6,682 bases of DNA from Kiloniellaceae bacterium (GTDB taxonomy: Bacteria; Pseudomonadota; Alphaproteobacteria; Kiloniellales; Kiloniellaceae), in NCBI GenBank assembly GCA_028280915.1, contig JANQKX010000155.1:1-6682 (forward strand). Direction: 5' to 3'. The notes under the pieces were generated by a model. The model was given only the letters and a program-made list of their open reading frames with translations. It did no database searches and was not told the origin of the DNA. The first letter of the stretch is position 1. The number at the start of each line of letters is the position of its first letter. Positions 1 through 5,248 of the stretch are shown piece by piece. A program made the position numbers and the translations under genes.

Positions 1-138
1 GTCGAGATGGTCTTCGAACATGGGTCTGATACCTACCGCCTCCCAGCGGGCAGCCACTACCCGGGGGAGACCGCCAACGACCGCAGGGTCCGGGCTGAGC
101 AATCGGCCCTCACGATCCATCCATCCGACCGCTACTGA
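1..138 (+). CDS. 3' end of an unidentified gene (partial, 45 codons)
   Basis: Frame 1 is open from the left edge to a TGA at 136-138 and encodes 45 residues, beginning VEMVFEHGSD and ending TIHPSDRY. The start lies outside the window. The codon pattern is coding-like: the third position is about 80% G/C, above the first and second positions. The opposite strand in the same register is also open, with an ATG at 154-156 running leftwards, but its third-position G/C is lower, so the plus strand is preferred. I recognise no family from this tail. It is hydrophilic, with no membrane segment and no cysteine. A plus-strand gene of the opposite kind (exported, Cys-rich) follows after about 275 bases, so a shared transcript is not evident. 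Confidence 0.4.
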   Translation, partial: VEMVFEHGSDTYRLPAGSHYPGETANDRRVRAEQSALTIHPSDRY

Positions 139-322
139 TAGCCAGAGGTCCCACATTCTACCATCACACTGCGCTGGACAGATAGCTAGTCGTTAAGTCT
201 CGACAGCGTCCAGCACAGAATAGGCTTCCCCAGCCGCTTCTCCTGCACCGTTACCACCACGGCCCGACCGGCTCCCTCGTGAGGGGTCCCATTAGGACAA
301 CCGGGGCGGTGTGTAGGGGACG

Positions 323-341
323 GCTGGGGAGACGCCCCAGC
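323..341 (+). other. Hairpin in the leader region of the 413 gene
   Basis: GCTGGGG (323-329) and CCCCAGC (335-341) form a perfect 7-bp stem around a 5-base loop, AGACG. No T-run follows on either strand, so it is not a typical intrinsic terminator. It lies 72 bases before the start of the 413-733 gene, and could be a leader structure or simply part of the 274-base gap (139-412). I see no convincing gene or promoter in the rest of that gap. Confidence 0.35.
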
Positions 342-398
342 TGCGGGGCCTGTTGCTGTAATTGCGTCTGTGATATCAAGCAAACACCTAAGCGATAG

Positions 399-405
399 TA
401 AGGAG
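399..405 (+). promoter_or_regulatory. Ribosome binding site of the 413 gene
   Basis: TAAGGAG at 399-405 sits 7 bases before ATG 413. It is close to the ideal anti-16S sequence and spacing, which fixes the start of the small exported protein. Confidence 0.8.
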
Positions 406-412
406 CGACCCC

Positions 413-733
413 ATGATCAGACCCTTTCCAACGCCTCCTAAGCGCCTCTTTGGCCCTCTTTTCGCTACGCTGCTATTCGCAGGCGCGGCGCATGCCGACC
501 AGAACCAATGGGTCCTCGTCTTCGGAGACGGCTATATCGCGAACACCCAGATGAAGGATGAACCCGAGTTTCATCTGTCAATGGAAGCTTGTGAGGAGGT
601 CCAGGCCGGTTTCGTAGACCGCCTTCAGAAGCGGGATCAGCAAGCGGGAAGAACCAACAACCCCATGACCCTGAAGTGGGAGCGGGCTGAATGTGTTCAA
701 TTCAGTGAGTGTGGTTCGACCACATTCTGCTGA
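413..733 (+). CDS. Small exported Cys-rich protein, unknown function
   Basis: The product is 106 residues. A cleavable signal peptide is visible: basic residues at K10 and R11, a hydrophobic stretch at about 12-26, and an A-H-A site that predicts cleavage after residue 28. The mature protein would be about 78 residues, hydrophilic, and would act in the periplasm or outside the cell. It contains four cysteines (C60, C94, C100, C106). The last three are clustered in the C-terminal 13 residues, and C106 is the final residue, so disulfide bonds are likely after export. The start is supported by a strong ribosome site (399-405). It appears to be monocistronic: the upstream partial gene is about 275 bases away, and the next gene begins more than 500 bases downstream. 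I recognise no family. The signal peptide and ribosome site make it convincing as a real gene, but its role is unknown. Confidence 0.75.
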   Translation: MIRPFPTPPKRLFGPLFATLLFAGAAHADQNQWVLVFGDGYIANTQMKDEPEFHLSMEACEEVQAGFVDRLQKRDQQAGRTNNPMTLKWERAECVQFSECGSTTFC

Positions 734-796
734 TGGTCGGCCGACGCTTGTCTAACCGCCCTGCAATCTTTTGCGACCCATGGACTGCCCTATGAG

Positions 797-843
797 ACCC
801 TGCCGGAAAAGGTAGGGTGAGGGGGTCGAGAGGGGGGCAGGGT
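797..843 (+). repeat. 8-bp inverted repeat overlapping a four-tract G-run motif
   Basis: ACCCTGCC (797-804) and GGCAGGGT (836-843) are a perfect inverted repeat with a 31-base spacer. Inside and overlapping it are four plus-strand G-tracts: 815-817, 821-825, 832-837 and 840-842. Their spacers are 3, 6 and 2 bases, which satisfies the standard intramolecular G-quadruplex pattern. The third and fourth tracts lie wholly or partly in the right arm, so hairpin and quadruplex would compete. No T-run follows, so it is not a standard terminator. Confidence 0.6.
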
Positions 844-1230
844 GCACTATCGTACGTCCAGCCGCTGCCCTAGGCCTTGCGTTCACTACACCAATCTGCT
901 ACACCACGCCCACTATGTGAAGCAATAAATCTCTTTTATTTCAATGCCGTAGGCTCAGATCAGGCTCTTCCCGTTGGGGTCGCCAATCGTTTCAAATACT
1001 TAATGTCCTAGGCCCGTTTCCGTATGGAAAACATGCGGATTTTCCCCGCTGATTTGTGACGGACACGGGCGGCCGTGCGCCGAGGCGTCGGCGTTTCATC
1101 TCGAACCGCCGCCCAGAGCCATGGGGCCCCCTTGGCTTGATCTCGTCATTGCTCGGCGGCATTCTCAGCCGTATTCGTGTGGCGGGTTGTTCCGGACCCG
1201 CATCACTTGCCGTTTGCAACAGGCGGCATT

Positions 1231-1239
1231 GGAAGGAGG
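1231..1239 (+). promoter_or_regulatory. Strong Shine-Dalgarno that points to an ATT start
   Basis: GGAAGGAGG at 1231-1239 is the best ribosome site in this region. It lies 5 bases before an in-frame ATT (1245). No ATG, GTG or TTG stands at that spacing. This argues that translation of the flavoprotein begins at 1245 with ATT, or that the codon was ATG and has mutated or been misread. Confidence 0.6.
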
Positions 1240-1244
1240 CGGTC

Positions 1245-2177
1245 ATTTCCACGGGGACTAAAAGAACGGATCTGGGTGTTTTTGCGGCGGCCGTGGTCGG
1301 TGCCGGTCCTGCCGGGCTGGCATCTGCGCTGACGCTTTCCCGCGCGCTGCAAAACACGGTTGTTTTCGACGGGCCGCAGGCTTACCGAAATCGGGATTCA
1401 CCCGGGGTGGGCGCCGTGCTGGGGCGGGATGGCGTGCTGCCGGCTGATTTGCGCGGTCTCGGACGCCAAGAGGTGGCGGGCTACGGATACGCCCGTTTTG
1501 TCGACGAAAAAGTCCAGGCGCTGGAAGGCGACCCTCGGCGGGGTTTCACCCTGACCACGGCGGAAGGATCCCTCGCCAAGGCCTCGGTCGTGTTGCTGGC
1601 CTGCGGCATGGTGGACATCTTTCCCGATCTGCCAGGCCTTTCCGCCTACTGGGGCTCGAGCATCATCAACTGCCCCTTCTGTCACGGCTACGAGTTGCGG
1701 GGAAAGCCCTGGGGGATTTTTGTCCATCGCCCGGAAATGCTGGAAGCAGCGGAGATCTACCGCACCTGGACCGATGACCTGATCTTCTTTCTGGAGCCGG
1801 GAATGGAACCCGACCCGGCACGGCAAGAGGACCTGGCCGCCAAGGGATTCGGTCTGGAGCGCCGGCGCATTCGGCGTTTCTTGGGCGACGATGCCGGCTT
1901 GAGCGCCGTCGAGTTGGAAGACGGTTCCTTGGTCGCACGCAAGGCCATGGTGATGTGGCCTCACCAAAAACACTGTGATTTGATCGCGTCACTGGATCTG
2001 GAAACGGACGCGCAAGGCTCCGTCGTCGTTGACCAGGGATTTCGAACCAGCCGCGGCGGCCTTTATGCGGCGGGGGACTTGCTTTATCAGGGACACCAGA
2101 ACGTCAATACGGCGATGCACATGGGCAACCTGGCCGCCGCGAGCATGGTTTTCGACTTGGCCAAGTCACGTCGTTAA
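1245..2177 (+). CDS. Thioredoxin-reductase-like FAD disulfide oxidoreductase
   Basis: This is a cytosolic flavoprotein of the thioredoxin reductase/GliT-like class, which uses FAD and a redox Cys pair to reduce or oxidise disulfides. From the ATT at 1245 it has 310 residues, matching the usual 300-320. The FAD Rossmann motif GAGPAG is at 19-24, the redox motif C143-P-F-C146 followed by HGYE is present, and the second FAD motif L-Y-A-A-G-D ends at D278. The C-terminal Q-N-V-N-T-A helix region is typical of the fold. The oddity is the NAD(P)H domain. After GKP (153-155), where relatives have a Gly-rich turn, this protein reads WGIFVHRPEMLEAA (156-169), so the dinucleotide-binding glycines are absent. 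It may use another electron donor or act as an oxidase. The start is uncertain: a frame-open GTG at 1056 would add 63 atypical residues. No partner gene such as thioredoxin is adjacent, so the substrate is unknown. Confidence 0.88.
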   Translation: MSTGTKRTDLGVFAAAVVGAGPAGLASALTLSRALQNTVVFDGPQAYRNRDSPGVGAVLGRDGVLPADLRGLGRQEVAGYGYARFVDEKVQALEGDPRRGFTLTTAEGSLAKASVVLLACGMVDIFPDLPGLSAYWGSSIINCPFCHGYELRGKPWGIFVHRPEMLEAAEIYRTWTDDLIFFLEPGMEPDPARQEDLAAKGFGLERRRIRRFLGDDAGLSAVELEDGSLVARKAMVMWPHQKHCDLIASLDLETDAQGSVVVDQGFRTSRGGLYAAGDLLYQGHQNVNTAMHMGNLAAASMVFDLAKSRR

Positions 2178-2432
2178 TGGGGAAAAAACCCGCTGTGCCG
2201 CCACGGAAAGCCGGACTGCACGATCAAAACGGGGGAGTATGGCGGTGTATCCTTCAAAGCCAGGCAAAACACTCTGCCAAGGGGAGCGTCCGAAACCATG
2301 GGCCGCAAGGGCAGGCGTAGGCACGGCTTTTTCCTATCCAACGGTAGGATTAACCGTGTTAGTTTCGCGTAAGCCTTGGCGGTATCCGAGCGGCCAAGGC
2401 CGCGATCACCTCTTTTTGTCTTTTCTGCTCAC
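2178..2432. other. Intergenic region between flavoprotein and GT-like gene
   Basis: No gene is supported in these 255 bases. A weak hairpin, TCCTA/TAGGA (2332-2336 and 2345-2349), and the palindrome GCGGCCAAGGCCGC (2390-2403) are visible. The palindrome is followed after 7 bases by a T-rich stretch, TCTTTTTGTCTTTTCT. It could act as a poor terminator or a regulator site just ahead of the next gene. I see no clear promoter. Confidence 0.35.
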
Positions 2433-3410
2433 ATGACCGACACTGCCGCCCACGACGTCTTTCAAAAGCTCCATGACTTTTACCAGTCCAGCCGTCCCGA
2501 TCGTGGCGCGTCCGCCAACCGGATCATTCACTACCTGAATCCCTTTCCGGCAAAGCCCGGCTCGGAACACGACCGGGCCCAGCGGGTGACCCTGGCCTCC
2601 ATGAAACAGGCCCGCGCCGTCGCCGCGACAACCTCGCCCGACCTCACCGTTGAGTTCGTCAAGGTCACGCTGGAACAGGACCTGCCGACGCCCCTGCTTG
2701 ATTTTGACCGCCATTGCAGGCTCGAGCGGACCATCCTGGATTTGAAGGACTTCAAGATCCCGCGGCCTCTGCCCCTTGTCATGGACGTCCTGACCGCGGG
2801 CTCCGTGGCCAAGGACGATATCTTCATTTTCACCAATGCGGATATCGCGCTGGTGCCGGATTTCTACACCTTCATCGAGGCTTTGTTCCGCCGGGGCGTT
2901 GACGCCGCCATCATCAACCGTCGTACGATTTCGGGCGTGTATAAGGACGAAAGTGACCTGCCCTTGATGGCCGTCGAGGCCGGCAGGCCTCATCCGGGAT
3001 TCGATTGTTTCGCATTCCGGGGTCATCAGCGAGACGCCCTCTTGCCTTATGATAGTTGCATTGGGATCGGGGGCGTCATGTTGCCGCTGGTCCATCAGTT
3101 GCTGGCAAAGGCGACCCGCCCGGTGGTCCTGCTTGACGCGCACGCCACCTACCACCTGGGCGATGACCGGCAGTGGCAGGCGGATGATTTCGCCGATTAC
3201 ACGGATCACAACCGTCATGAAATCGACAGAACCTTTGAGCGTTTGATCAGCGATGCCGAGATTAAGGAACGGCTGGTCAAGCGTCTCTCCCAGGCTCATG
3301 AGTCCTGGATTTTCCCCTCTCGACTACTACATATGGTAGGCGGCAAGAAGGGAATACTGTCCCGGGCCCGTTCGGCGGCGCGCAAGATTGGGCGCTGGCA
3401 GGGCTCTTAG
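2433..3410 (+). CDS. Putative glycosyltransferase-like protein (GT-A-type motifs)
   Basis: From ATG 2433 the product has 325 residues, is soluble, and has no signal peptide. Several features recall nucleotide-sugar transferases of the GT-A fold. A hydrophobic strand ends in F-T-N-A-D (133-137), a DxD-like metal/sugar-nucleotide position. HPGFDCF follows at 187-193, then a glycine-rich stretch, C-I-G-I-G-G-V-M-L (209-217), and a late H-A-T-Y-H-L-G-D-D (237-245) near the end of the catalytic part. The N-terminal half (NRIIHYLNPF onwards) reads like the first strand of such a fold. The last about 20 residues are strongly basic (GGKKGILSRARSAARK), suggesting contact with membrane or nucleic acid. 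The assignment is by motif style only; donor and acceptor are unknown. The start is uncertain: the frame stays open to a TTG at 2376, and neither start has a good ribosome site. A flavoprotein lies 255 bases upstream and a small orphan 213 bases downstream. Confidence 0.7.
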   Translation: MTDTAAHDVFQKLHDFYQSSRPDRGASANRIIHYLNPFPAKPGSEHDRAQRVTLASMKQARAVAATTSPDLTVEFVKVTLEQDLPTPLLDFDRHCRLERTILDLKDFKIPRPLPLVMDVLTAGSVAKDDIFIFTNADIALVPDFYTFIEALFRRGVDAAIINRRTISGVYKDESDLPLMAVEAGRPHPGFDCFAFRGHQRDALLPYDSCIGIGGVMLPLVHQLLAKATRPVVLLDAHATYHLGDDRQWQADDFADYTDHNRHEIDRTFERLISDAEIKERLVKRLSQAHESWIFPSRLLHMVGGKKGILSRARSAARKIGRWQGS

Positions 3411-3424
3411 ACCGCCAAGCGGTC
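3410..3424 (+). other. Hairpin abutting the stop codon of the GT-like gene
   Basis: GACCGC (3410-3415), loop CAA, and GCGGTC (3419-3424) make a perfect 6-bp stem that begins on the last base of the TAG stop. No T-run follows. It may stabilise the mRNA 3' end or contribute to Rho-dependent ending. A second inverted repeat, CGCTGC/GCAGCG, lies at 3448-3475. Nothing else is recognisable in 3411-3569. Confidence 0.4.
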
Positions 3425-3569
3425 AAGGCTCAGGCATTCGGGCGAAGCGCTGCCTTTGGCGTTGGAAGCGCAGCGGTCCGCAGACGCGATTCTGGACGGC
3501 CTCGCCAAGTCCTGGAATTGAGAAAATTAGAAATAAATCAAAGGCTTTTTGGTTCACTCAGGGCAGATT

Positions 3570-3599
3570 TTGCACGAAGCATGTATTGTATGCTATATT
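3570..3599 (+). promoter_or_regulatory. Sigma-70-type promoter with extended -10
   Basis: The -35 candidate TTGCAC (3570-3575) and -10 TATATT (3594-3599) are 18 bases apart. TG at 3591-3592 one base before the -10 gives the extended -10 form TGnTATATT. Transcription would begin near 3606 and leave a leader of about 18 bases before ATG 3624. GCAT and ATGC at 3578-3581 and 3590-3593 flank the spacer as a short dyad, possibly for a regulator. Confidence 0.6.
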
Positions 3600-3623
3600 C
3601 TAAAGTACTTAGACGAGGAAAGC

Positions 3624-3827
3624 ATGCTGAATAAAACCGTTCCGTTTTTTAAGGCCTGGTCGGCGACGAACAAAGAAATCGATGATCCCCATCGTTTCTC
3701 GAGCCATTCCACGGCCGAATGCGACGCTTATGAGCGGCGCATGGGCGCGGCCTTGCCGCTGCACGTGGATTGGACGCGGCCGCCGCGCCGCCGCAAGCCG
3801 CGGCTTTACGTTGTCAACTCCCGCTAG
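3624..3827 (+). CDS. Small Arg-rich orphan protein (67 residues)
   Basis: I recognise no family. ATG 3624 is preceded by GAGG (3615-3618) at 5-base spacing and by a good promoter (3570-3599). The open frame reaches back to 3549, but that start would lie upstream of the predicted transcription start, so the 67-residue form is preferred. The protein has no signal peptide or membrane segment. It has one cysteine (C33), an acidic/polar middle, and a strongly basic tail with R-P-P-R-R-R-K-P-R at 52-60. That suggests nucleic-acid binding or a short adaptor role, which is inference only. It ends 26 bases from the end of the convergent kinase gene, with no clear terminator between, so the two transcripts may overlap at their 3' ends. 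Its own promoter indicates an independently expressed single gene. Confidence 0.6.
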   Translation: MLNKTVPFFKAWSATNKEIDDPHRFSSHSTAECDAYERRMGAALPLHVDWTRPPRRRKPRLYVVNSR

Positions 3828-3853
3828 CTGAGCTGCTGGCAAGCCGGACTTGG

Positions 3854-4735
3854 TCACAGGTTCTTGAAGTCGTCCAGGGCCCGCTGCAGGCGGCTCATGT
3901 TCTCCTCGGTATAAGCGCCGTAATCGAAATCCAGGTTGGAATGGATCTCTGAAACCATGCTCCACAGGGTCTCGCGCATGAGGGACGCGCATTTCATGGC
4001 CGTATAGCTGCGCCAGCGGGCGTCATCGGCGGGTTCATCGTAGTAAAGCGCTAGAATTTCCCGCTCTTGGTCCGGGCTGAGGCCGTTATTCGTGGCCAAG
4101 CCGCCCAGGTCGAACAACGGCGAATTGAAGCCCCCGTACTCCCAGTCGATCAGCCATAGCCGGCTTCCGTCGTCCAGGATGTTGGCCGGCAAGAGGTCGT
4201 TGTGGCCCAAGACCAAATCGATGGGGCCGACCGCCTTTTCCAGCCGCGCCGCCCAGTCCAAGAGATCGGGAAGGCGGGCCAAATGCCGCGAGCCGTCCCT
4301 TTCCAGGGTCGCCGCGTAGTCGTTCACCACGTGGAACACCCAAAAGGTCAGAATGGGGCCGCGCAGGTGCCGGGCCACGTCCCGGTGGCAGCGGCCGATG
4401 AGCTCGACGATCCGCGGCAAGCGCTCGGGCGCCCGGACCTCTTCCTCGCTGAGGGCCTTGGCGTCGATAAACTCAAGCACCAGAGCGCCGGGCTCATTAT
4501 AATGCACCTTGGGCGAAATGCCCGCGGCCTCGGCGGCCTGGGCGATGGCCAATTCATTAAAGCGCAGGATGCCGTGCACGGTGATATCGTCGCCGATCCG
4601 CACCACATAGCGGGCGCCATTGTCGGCGATCACCACATTATGATTGGTGATGCCGCCCCCCAGAATCGCCGCTTCACCCGGATTGTGCCAGCACGGCAGG
4701 GCCGCCGCGCGGGCCAAGGCTTGTTCTTCGTTCAT
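3854..4735 (-). CDS. Choline/aminoglycoside kinase family phosphotransferase
   Basis: This is a cytosolic ATP-dependent small-molecule kinase of the APH/choline kinase superfamily (LicA-like style), 293 residues and full length. Visible motifs are a nucleotide-loop-like GGGITNHN (26-33), V-V-R-I (44-47) in the N-lobe, and the hinge-like V-L-E-F-I-D (86-91). The catalytic Brenner-type loop is H178-N-D180 with N185, and the metal-binding D197-W-E is followed by the family's N-S-P-L-F-D-L segment (204-210). D180 is the expected catalytic base; N185 and D197 bind Mg-ATP. The D-W-E-Y-G-G-F-N-S-P-L-F-D-L run is typical of choline/ethanolamine kinase-like members rather than antibiotic-resistance APHs, so choline, ethanolamine or a related alcohol is the likelier substrate. 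The start ATG (4733-4735) has GGAG (4744-4747) at 8-base spacing. It stands alone on its strand, with alternative stems in its leader (4762-4807). Confidence 0.88.
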   Translation of the reverse strand: MNEEQALARAAALPCWHNPGEAAILGGGITNHNVVIADNGARYVVRIGDDITVHGILRFNELAIAQAAEAAGISPKVHYNEPGALVLEFIDAKALSEEEVRAPERLPRIVELIGRCHRDVARHLRGPILTFWVFHVVNDYAATLERDGSRHLARLPDLLDWAARLEKAVGPIDLVLGHNDLLPANILDDGSRLWLIDWEYGGFNSPLFDLGGLATNNGLSPDQEREILALYYDEPADDARWRSYTAMKCASLMRETLWSMVSEIHSNLDFDYGAYTEENMSRLQRALDDFKNL

Positions 4736-4761
4736 CGCCGGATCTCCGTTTCTTTAACTTG

Positions 4762-4807
4762 GCCCAAAACGCTGCCTTTTCCAAATTGGGCACCGACTAT
4801 GGCCCAA
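4762..4807 (-). promoter_or_regulatory. Alternative stems in the kinase leader
   Basis: On the kinase-coding strand the leader contains TTGGGC (4807-4802), GCCCAA (4791-4786) and TTGGGC (4767-4762), in that order. The central GCCCAA can pair with either flanking TTGGGC, giving two mutually exclusive 6-bp stems, with loops of 10 and 18 bases. The second ends 14 bases before the ribosome site. The pattern resembles a switchable leader but could be coincidence. Confidence 0.35.
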
Positions 4808-5010
4808 AAAAACAGCGAGGAAAACCGTGGATCCGGAAAGGACCCGGTGGAAGCGATGACCGGCCCGGTTGGGCGCGGTGCGTCTCGGGCATTCTCCAGG
4901 GCCTTTGATTTAATTGAAAAATTTCCGATTGCATTGGGTTAATGACAAGGTTTTGGCCCGGCGGCGGCAGGGATAAGAGCGGCCGGGAGGAACGGCGGGC
5001 AACCGCCCGG

Positions 5011-5038
5011 CTGAAAACTATTTTCAATTCCTTAAAAT
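5011..5038 (+). promoter_or_regulatory. Weak promoter with overlapping palindrome, upstream of the RNA candidate
   Basis: TAAAAT (5033-5038) matches 5 of 6 positions of the -10 consensus. CTGAAA (5011-5016), 16 bases earlier, matches 4 of 6 of the -35. The palindrome TGAAAA-CTA-TTTTCA (5012-5026) covers most of the -35, a natural place for a repressor. Transcription would start near 5045. Confidence 0.35.
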
Positions 5039-5044
5039 TTTTGG

Positions 5045-5216
5045 GAACTAATCAAAACATCATGGGTTGACTATGTAAGCCGCCCGGTGTTGCTCCGTAA
5101 CCCGTCTCTCATGCCGGTGCGGTTTCGTACATTATAGCTACGCACGGCTGTGGTGTGCACTGTCAAGAAAGACTTTATGGGCTGGCACCGCACGAAGTGG
5201 GCCAGCCCATTTTTTT
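5045..5216 (+). ncRNA. Candidate structured small RNA, unknown class
   Basis: No protein gene on the plus strand leads into the strong terminator at 5177-5216, so that terminator probably ends a non-coding transcript of at most about 170 bases. Three helices can be drawn by eye. Helix 1 is ATGGGTT (5062-5068) with AACCCGT (5099-5105), including one G-T wobble. Helix 2 is GCC (5113-5115), bulged G, GTGCG (5117-5121) with CGCAC-GGC (5141-5148). Helix 3 is the 10-bp terminator stem. The terminator loop holds ACCGCAC (5187-5193), complementary to GTGCGGT (5117-5123), so a pseudoknot or alternative fold with helix 2 is possible. The only short start codons inside lead to stops within a few codons and lack ribosome sites. 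I do not recognise it as 6S, tmRNA, SRP RNA or a named riboswitch. No same-strand gene follows closely, so a trans-acting small RNA is likelier than a riboswitch. The start is a guess. Confidence 0.45.
5177..5216 (+). terminator. Strong Rho-independent terminator
   Basis: ATGGGCTGGC (5177-5186) and GCCAGCCCAT (5201-5210) form a perfect 10-bp stem with a 14-base loop. Seven T's (5210-5216) follow directly. Orientation is plus; on the minus strand the stem is followed by only an interrupted T-rich stretch, so ending of the 5269-5514 transcript here would be weaker. Confidence 0.9.
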
Positions 5217-5232
5217 GGCCGATCTGTTTTTG

Positions 5233-5248
5233 TTGACCTGTTTGACCA
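5233..5248. repeat. Tandem TTGACC motifs
   Basis: TTGACC (5233-5238) and TTGACCA (5242-5248) repeat with a 9-base period. The 7-mer TTGACCA recurs as one arm of the dyad at 5643-5668. They could be half-sites for the same regulator, though TTGACC is also a common -35-like string. Confidence 0.3.

Larger units (their letters stand above)
734..1244. other. Long non-coding stretch with hairpin/G-quadruplex motif
   Basis: No convincing gene is seen in these 511 bases. Visible structure includes an inverted repeat and G-run block (797-843), an AT-rich weak dyad AATAAA/TTTATT near 923-939, and a short string at 970-985 that resembles a tRNA 3' end. There is also a small hairpin, TTTCC-GTAT-GGAAA (1017-1030). 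The flavoprotein frame is open upstream to a GTG at 1056. The 63 residues it would add are Arg/Pro-rich, do not resemble the family's N-terminus, and have no ribosome site, so I treat 1056-1244 as leader. The flavoprotein promoter must lie here but I cannot place it confidently. Confidence 0.5.

Noticed and set aside
1..156. Minus-strand open frame from ATG 154-156 off the left edge
   Set aside because: It reads like protein, but third-position G/C is lower than in the plus-strand frame in the same register and there is no ribosome site.
186..383. Minus-strand 65-codon frame
   Set aside because: Low-complexity Pro/Gly/Ala content, no ribosome site or family features. It lies in the leader of the 413 gene.
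868..915. Reverse-strand stretch resembling part of a tRNA (GTAGCAGATTGGTGTAG)
   Set aside because: No D-stem pairing, no anticodon stem and no T-loop, so it cannot form a cloverleaf.
1056..1244. N-terminal extension of the flavoprotein from GTG 1056
   Set aside because: No ribosome site; the extra 63 residues are Arg/Pro-rich and unlike the family N-terminus. The strong ribosome site at 1231-1239 fits a start at 1245.
1398..1973. Minus-strand 191-codon frame
   Set aside because: Antisense shadow of the flavoprotein, which has clear FAD and redox motifs.
2390..2417. GCGGCCAAGGCCGC palindrome as an intrinsic terminator
   Set aside because: The T-rich stretch starts 7 bases after the stem and is interrupted; a short stem with a tiny loop is a poor terminator.
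2029..2436. Plus-strand 135-codon frame overlapping the flavoprotein end
   Set aside because: An out-of-frame reading of the flavoprotein C-terminus that runs into a non-coding gap. It is rich in Trp/Arg with no motif.
2406..3299. Long minus-strand frame (297 codons)
   Set aside because: Antisense to the GT-like gene; composition is shadow-like (Gln/Asp/Val-rich without motifs), whereas the plus strand has a coherent motif order.
4202..4942. Plus-strand 246-codon frame
   Set aside because: Antisense to the kinase with its Brenner-type motif; the extension past 4735 runs through non-coding DNA.
4797..5027. Minus-strand 76-codon frame
   Set aside because: No ribosome site or recognisable feature; it overlaps hairpins and the RNA promoter region.
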